NCBI GenBank assembly: GCA_002432085.1
Contig: DJFN01000102.1
Coordinates: 9,564-20,996, forward strand
DNA from: Flavobacteriales bacterium UBA5871
GTDB taxonomy: Bacteria; Bacteroidota; Bacteroidia; Flavobacteriales_D; Crocinitomicaceae
Length of the DNA: 11,433 nt
Direction of reading: 5' to 3'
The notes under the pieces are model-generated. The model had not been told where the DNA came from, did not search any database, and worked only from the letters and a program-made list of their open reading frames with translations. Positions 7,455-11,433 of the stretch are shown one piece after another (the first letter of the stretch is position 1; each line of letters opens with the position of its first letter). The translations under genes were made by a program, and so were the position numbers.

Positions 7455-8264
7455 TTATTTAGGTTCAGAATCCGATGGCGGTTGTTCGATATCTGTTTGC
7501 TGTGGCGCCGGAAGCTGCGCCGTGCGCTTGAGGTGGTAAATGATCTCGACGGATTGCCGTTGTGCTTCTTCGCGCTCGCGTTGCTGTCGTTCCAGCTCTT
7601 CCTGGCGTGCAATCCACATACCTTCCAGATCGGGCGGCTCTATGCCGAGCTCCTTTTCGATCTCGTACTGGTATTTCGGGCTTTGCGGACCTTGTTTGCG
7701 GTAGAGAATCGCGAGCGTCATCCCGATAAACATGCCACTGAAATGGCCTTCCCAGGAAACGTTCTCCTTTTGTGGGAAAATCCCCCAGAACATACTGCCG
7801 TAGACAAACACAACGAACAGGGAAATGGCTTGCAGCGGTTTGTATTTGCGGAAAAATCCGGAAAGGAAAATGAAGCCGAAGAGCGCATAGTCAACGCCAC
7901 TCATACCGATGTGCCAGGCATAATTGTCGGCGGCGAACAGCCAGACGCCGATCCCGGTGCCGAACCACGAGATCAGGAAAACTTTCCAGGCGATACTGCG
8001 GTAATAAAAGATGAGCGCGGCCAGCAATACGAAAGTCGGGAGTGAATTGTTGACGATGTGCGCAATGTCATTCGGTGAATGGATCAGCGGCATCAGGAAA
8101 ATCCCCGGCCAGCTGTCGAGCTGCTGCGGACGAACACCCAGTCGGACCAGGTCGAAGCCCGAAACCTGCTCGGCCCAGAACATGATCCACATAGCACTGA
8201 GCAGCAGTAGCGGATAAACGAAGGCTTCCAGGTAGGAACCGAAGGATGTTGAGTGCTTTTTCAC
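7455..8264 (-). CDS. Rhomboid family intramembrane serine protease
   Basis: The protein is 269 residues with about six membrane helices (roughly 13-31, 68-87, 93-112, 120-137, 145-163, 173-188). The catalytic serine is S122 in 'HIGMSGVDYALFGF' (GxSG), and the catalytic histidine is H174 in 'WEGHFSGMFIG' of the last helix. H69 and N73 in 'HIVNNS' match the HxxxN oxyanion motif of helix 2. It should cleave membrane proteins within the inner membrane; substrates are unknown. Residues about 190-269 form a charged cytoplasmic tail with the Glu/Arg/Gln-rich helix 'EELERQQREREEAQRQ', probably coiled coil, and a proline-rich end. The start is GTG: an in-frame TGA lies five codons upstream and no ATG occurs before residue 25, inside the first helix. 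The giant T9SS protein follows on the same strand 52 bp later, and a putative exported metallopeptidase is divergent from it. Confidence 0.93.
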   Translation of the reverse strand: MKKHSTSFGSYLEAFVYPLLLLSAMWIMFWAEQVSGFDLVRLGVRPQQLDSWPGIFLMPLIHSPNDIAHIVNNSLPTFVLLAALIFYYRSIAWKVFLISWFGTGIGVWLFAADNYAWHIGMSGVDYALFGFIFLSGFFRKYKPLQAISLFVVFVYGSMFWGIFPQKENVSWEGHFSGMFIGMTLAILYRKQGPQSPKYQYEIEKELGIEPPDLEGMWIARQEELERQQREREEAQRQSVEIIYHLKRTAQLPAPQQTDIEQPPSDSEPK

Positions 8265-8320
8265 GCAGGAAGTTTGTCAATAATCGAACCGGAATGAATA
8301 GGGTGACGAAATGGCAGACT

Positions 8321-8360
8321 CTGCAATTCATAATTCAAAATGCAGAATGCACAATTGAAA
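8321..8360. repeat. AT-rich degenerate intergenic word repeat
   Basis: The stretch is built from near-repeats of two words: (gc)aattcat/aattcaaaa and tgcagaatgc/acaattg. Strings of this kind (AATTCATAATTCAAAAT...) recur, from memory, between genes in Bacteroidota genomes. It fills the divergent gap upstream of the rhomboid gene and borders the candidate promoters. No protein or RNA function is visible in it. Confidence 0.45.
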
Positions 8361-8387
8361 GTTACGATTAATTGTTTCTGGAAGCAA
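8357..8387 (-). promoter_or_regulatory. Candidate promoter for the rhomboid gene
   Basis: On the minus strand TTG (plus 8385-8387), a 20-nt spacer and TAACTTTC (plus 8357-8364) match the Bacteroidota promoter form with one mismatch in the -7 box. The leader to the GTG at 8264 would be about 85 nt. It overlaps the plus-strand promoter at 8372-8401, so polymerase could not occupy both at once. Confidence 0.4.
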
Positions 8388-8401
8388 TAGTTGTAAATTT
8401 C
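8372..8401 (+). promoter_or_regulatory. Candidate promoter for the HEYGH metallopeptidase-like gene
   Basis: TTG at 8372-8374, a 19-nt spacer and TAAATTTC at 8394-8401 match TTG-N19-TAnnTTTG with one mismatch. Only 4 nt separate the -7 box from the ATG at 8406, so transcription would start at or within a few bases of the start codon and give a leaderless or nearly leaderless mRNA. Confidence 0.45.
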
Positions 8402-8405
8402 CTGT

Positions 8406-9338
8406 ATGAATACGAATCGGTTCGTTGTCTTACTTGCTTTCTGCCTGATCCTGAAGCCTGCCAATGCTGGTGTGGCCGTTCCTGAAAAGGAGCGCTTCTT
8501 CATCGTGGATTCATGGGTAAGTGGATTTTTCTACGGCTTTTTCAGCAGCAAGGAATGCCGCTTCGGAAATGCGTGGCACCGCGCTAATCGTACGGCGGCG
8601 AACGATGTGAAGATCTGGGGCGGACTTTTTATCAGCGACCCGAACCGGAAATTCGGCGGCCGACTCTGGGAGCACGTTTCGCGTTTTACCTGGGAATTTC
8701 CGCAAACGGTTACCGGCCTGGTTTATGCGCATGCGGAGAATACCTTCTTCGGAAATGCTGACACGGTGCGCTATAAATACGGAGCGGTTTCGATCACCGG
8801 CCGACGCGGATTGTTTTTCGGTCTGGGCGGACCGGCGGTAACGCTCGGCAATTACATCATTGGCGACGACAACCTGTCGGCCAAGGCAGATAACCCGTTT
8901 TTCCAGCACGAATACGGCCATTACCTGCAGAGTCGGAGAATGGGACTGGCGTACTTCGGTCGGATCGCGATTCCCAGTCTGCGAAGCGAACACGGTGATT
9001 ACAAGGAAAATTACCAGAGCCACGATTACCATCCGGCCGAACAGGATGCCAACCGACGCGCGTTCCTGTACTTCAACAGCCGTTTGACAGGCTTTCAGAA
9101 CGACACGCTTTACAGTAGCAACGTCTTTTCGGAAAACAAAGGCTGGGATTTTCGCCGCAACCCGTTTTCAGGTATAGGAGCGGAAATTATCCTGCGAAAC
9201 AGAACGGTCCGCTATGTCGATTACACGAATCCCGAACACCTGGCTTCGCTGGAAAAGCTCCGCGTAAAAGCTCAATGGTACGATTACCTGTTCATCGGTA
9301 TTTCAGGATTCTACAATTCGTACAGGTACAATCACTGA
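8406..9338 (+). CDS. Exported putative zinc metallopeptidase (HEXXH), unnamed family
   Basis: The protein is 310 residues. Residues 1-21 are a signal peptide (FVVLLAFCLIL core, ANA|G), with no lipobox. Residues 22-160 are a mixed aromatic and glycine-rich region ('GLFFGLGGPAVTLGNYIIGDD'). The HEXXH zinc motif is H168-E169-Y-G-H172 in 'NPFFQHEYGHYLQSRRMG'. A conserved-looking 'EQDANRRAF' at 212-220 could supply the third zinc ligand (E212), as in the ExxAN segment of ImmA/M78-like gluzincins. The C-terminus ends in aromatic 'GFYNSYRYNH' without a T9SS tail. From memory, the segment NPxFQHEYGHYxQSxxMG...IPS...EQDANRRAFxYF resembles C-terminal domains of Bacteroidota RHS-type proteins; here it stands alone with a signal peptide. 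Predicted location is the periplasm or outer membrane. Protease activity is inferred, not shown. It is divergent from the rhomboid gene. Confidence 0.8.
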   Translation: MNTNRFVVLLAFCLILKPANAGVAVPEKERFFIVDSWVSGFFYGFFSSKECRFGNAWHRANRTAANDVKIWGGLFISDPNRKFGGRLWEHVSRFTWEFPQTVTGLVYAHAENTFFGNADTVRYKYGAVSITGRRGLFFGLGGPAVTLGNYIIGDDNLSAKADNPFFQHEYGHYLQSRRMGLAYFGRIAIPSLRSEHGDYKENYQSHDYHPAEQDANRRAFLYFNSRLTGFQNDTLYSSNVFSENKGWDFRRNPFSGIGAEIILRNRTVRYVDYTNPEHLASLEKLRVKAQWYDYLFIGISGFYNSYRYNH

Positions 9339-9345
9339 TCGGTTG

Positions 9346-9434
9346 TTTCCCCCTTTGGAGGGAAAAGCGAGCAAAGCTCGTGCAGACTGAGGCAAGCTTG
9401 CAAACAAGCGTCTGCCGAGGGACACAGGGGAGGA
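9346..9434. repeat. Palindromic intergenic repeat, long copy (B) with about 56 bp of inserted nested hairpins
   Basis: The outer parts match the element at 3229-3260: CCCCCTTTGGAGGG at 9349-9362 and GGGGAGGA at 9427-9434. Copy B has about 56 extra bases (9363-9418). These hold CGAGC/GCTCG (9368-9372 with 9376-9380, AAA loop), GCAGAC/GTCTGC (9382-9387 with 9410-9415), and inside that stem the perfect palindrome GCAAGCTTGC (9392-9401). The left end also folds, with TTTCCC 9346-9351 pairing with GGGAAA 9360-9365. It fills the gap between two convergent genes and could stop transcription both ways, but no U-run follows the stems. Confidence 0.6.
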
Positions 9435-9453
9435 GTCGAACGAGCAGATGAAG

Positions 9454-11433
9454 TTATCGAATCACCAGCACGTGCCCATTGTAAACATTGAACTTGTCCT
9501 CCGTGCGGTTTTTCACCCGGATCGTCCAGCTGTAAGCGCCTTCCTTAACCGGCTTGCCGTGATACGTTCCGTCCCAGCCGGCTTCCGCATTCATCGATTC
9601 GAAGATCACTTCGCCCCAGCGGTTGTAGATCAGCAGGGTGTAATTGTACAAATCGAATCCTTCCGATAGCACCGGTTTGAACTCGTTGTTGAACTCATCG
9701 CCGTCCGGAGTAAAGGCGTTCGGTACATAAATAACCTGGTCTTCTCGCACAACGATGGTCAGCGTTGCCTGATCGCTGCACCCGCCCGCGCTGAAGGCCG
9801 TCAGGATGATCGTATATGAACCCGGTTCCTGCGGATAGGTATGAATCGGATTGGTAGCTGTGCTCGTTGTTTCGTCGCCGAAATCCCAGCTGTAGGAAGT
9901 CGCGTTGTTCGAATTGTTATAGAAGATCACTTCCGTGCTCACCTGTGTAAGAACCGTGCTGCTGACATCGAATGCAGCCACCGGATCGGCAAATACCGTA
10001 ATGTAATTCGTCACCGAATTTGTCGTCGAACAGCCGTTTAGTGTGTTGGTCAGCGTAACGGTATAGGTTCCCGGGTTCGCGTACGTATGCGTCACGCCAC
10101 CGATGCCGCTGGCCGTCGTATTGTCACCAAAAGTCCATTCGGAGGATTCCATGCCCGGATCGGAAGTAAAGCTGACCGTCAGCGGCGCACAGCCTAGCAG
10201 GATATCCGCTGTAAAATTGGCCGGTGGCGCATCATCCACCACGATGTTCATAGTTGCCGTTCCGCCACAGCCCTGCGTATGCGTATACGTGATCGTATGA
10301 GTTCCCGTTCCGGCAGTTGAAGGAACGAACGTGCCGTTCGGGTCGGTAACCCCGTTGCCGCTCCAGGTTCCTCCCGGAATATTGGCTGCCAGGGAAACAG
10401 GTGTCGTGTTTTCACTGCAGAATGGCCCGACTGCTGTCAGAACGGGAGTCACCGAGTTGCCAACCACCACGTTCGTCGAAGCCTGGCTGACACAGCCATT
10501 GGCGTCCGTAAGCTGTAACGTATAATTGCCTCCGTCGCTGAGTATAACGCCCGGGCGCACCGGGTCTTCATCACTCGAATCAAAGCCGTTCGGTCCGCTC
10601 CAGTCATATGTTCCGCCTGCAACCGTATTCGCTGTGAGGTTGAGCGCATCGCCGACACAAAGTGGTGTATTGCTGGAAATAGTGACCGTTGGCAACGGGT
10701 TAACGGTGATGTTTATCGTTGCGGCCGAAGCACAGCTTCCGGCGTCCGGCGTAAAGGTATACGTTCCGGAAGCGGTAGTGCTGATAGCTGCCGGCGACCA
10801 TGTTCCGGTCACGGTCGGCGTGCTTGTTTGGGCCGGGAAAGCTGGTGCCGGACTTCCTTCGCAGAATGCCGGAACGGCTGCGAATGTAACTGTGGAAGTC
10901 GAAGGACTTATCGTCACATCCATCGTTGCCGGAGCGCTGCACTGCCCGGCGTCGGGTGTAAACGTATAAGTCGTGGTACCGGTCGCAGCTGTGTTGACCG
11001 TAGATGGCGACCATGTTCCGGTAATGCCGTTGTTGGAGGTGGTCGGAAGAGGAGGAGCAGCTGCGCCCTCGCACAAAGGCCCGATAGCCGTGAAAGCAGG
11101 TGTCGCGGATTCCGTAACAGTGACATTCACCGCCTCAACCGAAGTACAGCCGTTTCCGGTGGCATTCAGGATCGCCGTATAGCTGCCCGCATTGGGATAG
11201 GTCACCGTATGTGGTCCCGGTCCTGTCGCAGAATTCGGCGAGCCTGGCCCGTTCAGAAAATTCCAGTTTAGGTTCGTGTAATTGGTCGATGTGCTGCCGT
11301 CCAGCGTAACCGGTTCGCCGGCACAAACAGTCAGTGAAGGGCTGGTGATATTGGCGTCCGGGCCGGTGAACGTTCCCGTTCCGCCCCAGTTGATCGTAAA
11401 GCCGTTCGCAGCCGTTGCGTTCATGATCAGGAT
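9454..11433 (-). CDS. T9SS type B cargo protein with PKD and Ig-like domains, C-terminal part (enters from right edge)
   Basis: The frame is open to base 11433 (ATC CTG ATC precede the first visible ATG at 11424), so the N-terminus lies outside the window; 659 residues are visible. In order they show a PKD-like module ('LDGSTST.YTNLNWNF', 'HTVTYPNAGSYT'), then two tandem Ig-like modules with 71-residue spacing ('CEG..AP', 'GTWSP', 'YTFTPDAG.C'). Next are an Ig-like module with 'LCVGDALNLTANTVAGGTYDW', another with 'GGTWSGNGVTDPNGTF', and two PKD domains ('WTFGDNT', 'YANPGTYTVTLT'; 'SWDFGDE', 'YPQEPGSYTIIL'). The last about 90 residues are the CHU_C / gliding-motility-associated type B sorting domain ('YVPNAFTPDGDEFNN', 'IYNRWGEVIFES', 'GWDGTYHGKPV', 'VYNGHVLVIR'). 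It is exported by T9SS to the cell surface, probably as an adhesin or scaffold; no enzyme domain is visible in this part. Confidence 0.93.
   Translation of the reverse strand: MLIMNATAANGFTINWGGTGTFTGPDANITSPSLTVCAGEPVTLDGSTSTNYTNLNWNFLNGPGSPNSATGPGPHTVTYPNAGSYTAILNATGNGCTSVEAVNVTVTESATPAFTAIGPLCEGAAAPPLPTTSNNGITGTWSPSTVNTAATGTTTYTFTPDAGQCSAPATMDVTISPSTSTVTFAAVPAFCEGSPAPAFPAQTSTPTVTGTWSPAAISTTASGTYTFTPDAGSCASAATINITVNPLPTVTISSNTPLCVGDALNLTANTVAGGTYDWSGPNGFDSSDEDPVRPGVILSDGGNYTLQLTDANGCVSQASTNVVVGNSVTPVLTAVGPFCSENTTPVSLAANIPGGTWSGNGVTDPNGTFVPSTAGTGTHTITYTHTQGCGGTATMNIVVDDAPPANFTADILLGCAPLTVSFTSDPGMESSEWTFGDNTTASGIGGVTHTYANPGTYTVTLTNTLNGCSTTNSVTNYITVFADPVAAFDVSSTVLTQVSTEVIFYNNSNNATSYSWDFGDETTSTATNPIHTYPQEPGSYTIILTAFSAGGCSDQATLTIVVREDQVIYVPNAFTPDGDEFNNEFKPVLSEGFDLYNYTLLIYNRWGEVIFESMNAEAGWDGTYHGKPVKEGAYSWTIRVKNRTEDKFNVYNGHVLVIR

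Noticed and set aside
8511..9032. A 173-codon minus-strand open frame opposite the metallopeptidase-like gene
   Set aside because: It is antisense to a gene with a signal peptide and an HEXXH motif; its own product shows no motif.
9346..9365. Simple intrinsic terminator for the metallopeptidase-like gene
   Set aside because: The stem is plausible but no T-run follows it on either strand, so it is listed only as part of the repeat element.
11422..11433. The ATG at 11424 as the true start of the PKD/Ig-like protein
   Set aside because: The frame is open to the window edge, no signal peptide follows this ATG, and it lies inside a domain-like sequence, so the gene continues beyond the window.

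Overview
The window reads as chromosomal DNA of a Bacteroidota bacterium, most likely a Flavobacteriales relative of the Fluviicola/Crocinitomicaceae type. Three things point there: C-terminal sorting domains of the type IX secretion system (T9SS, both type A and type B) on large secreted repeat proteins; candidate promoters of the Bacteroidota form (TTG, about 19 nt, TAnnTTTG); and start codons without clear Shine-Dalgarno sequences. The lineage below phylum is an inference from gene style, not a measured result. I see no tRNA, rRNA, CRISPR array, insertion sequence or phage gene.

Layout, left to right. (1) 1-775, minus: the first 258 codons of a secreted protein that runs off the left edge. 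(2) 776-871: a short gap with a CAATTGT heptad repeat and a candidate promoter for gene 1. (3) 872-2601, minus: a two-gene operon with an ATGA overlap, consisting of an ECF-like sigma factor followed by a protein with one inner-membrane helix, a long linker and an outer-membrane beta-barrel-like C-terminus, probably a trans-envelope regulator. (4) 2724-3209, plus: a SixA-type histidine phosphatase, divergent from the sigma factor. (5) 3263-7402, minus: a 1379-residue secreted protein with about 13 Asp-box propeller repeats, nine 51-residue two-cysteine repeats at an exact 153-bp period, and a T9SS type A tail. (6) 7455-8264, minus: a rhomboid protease with a GTG start and a charged cytoplasmic tail. 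(7) 8406-9338, plus: an exported HEXXH-type putative metallopeptidase, divergent from the rhomboid. (8) 9454-11433, minus: the C-terminal 659 residues of a PKD/Ig-like T9SS type B cargo protein that enters from the right edge.

The common theme is the cell envelope: three large or partial secreted proteins, an exported putative protease, an intramembrane protease and an envelope-spanning sigma-regulator pair. No T9SS machinery gene is present. Both convergent gaps (3210-3262 and 9339-9453) carry copies of one C/G-run palindromic repeat; the second copy holds an extra segment of about 56 bp made of nested hairpins.

The points most worth a second look are the free-standing exported HEYGH protein (its sequence recalls C-terminal domains I associate with Bacteroidota RHS proteins), the interrupted palindromic repeat, the exact 153-bp array, the trans-envelope sigma regulator, and overlapping divergent promoters that imply a nearly leaderless mRNA. 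I see no complete system that I would call undescribed.
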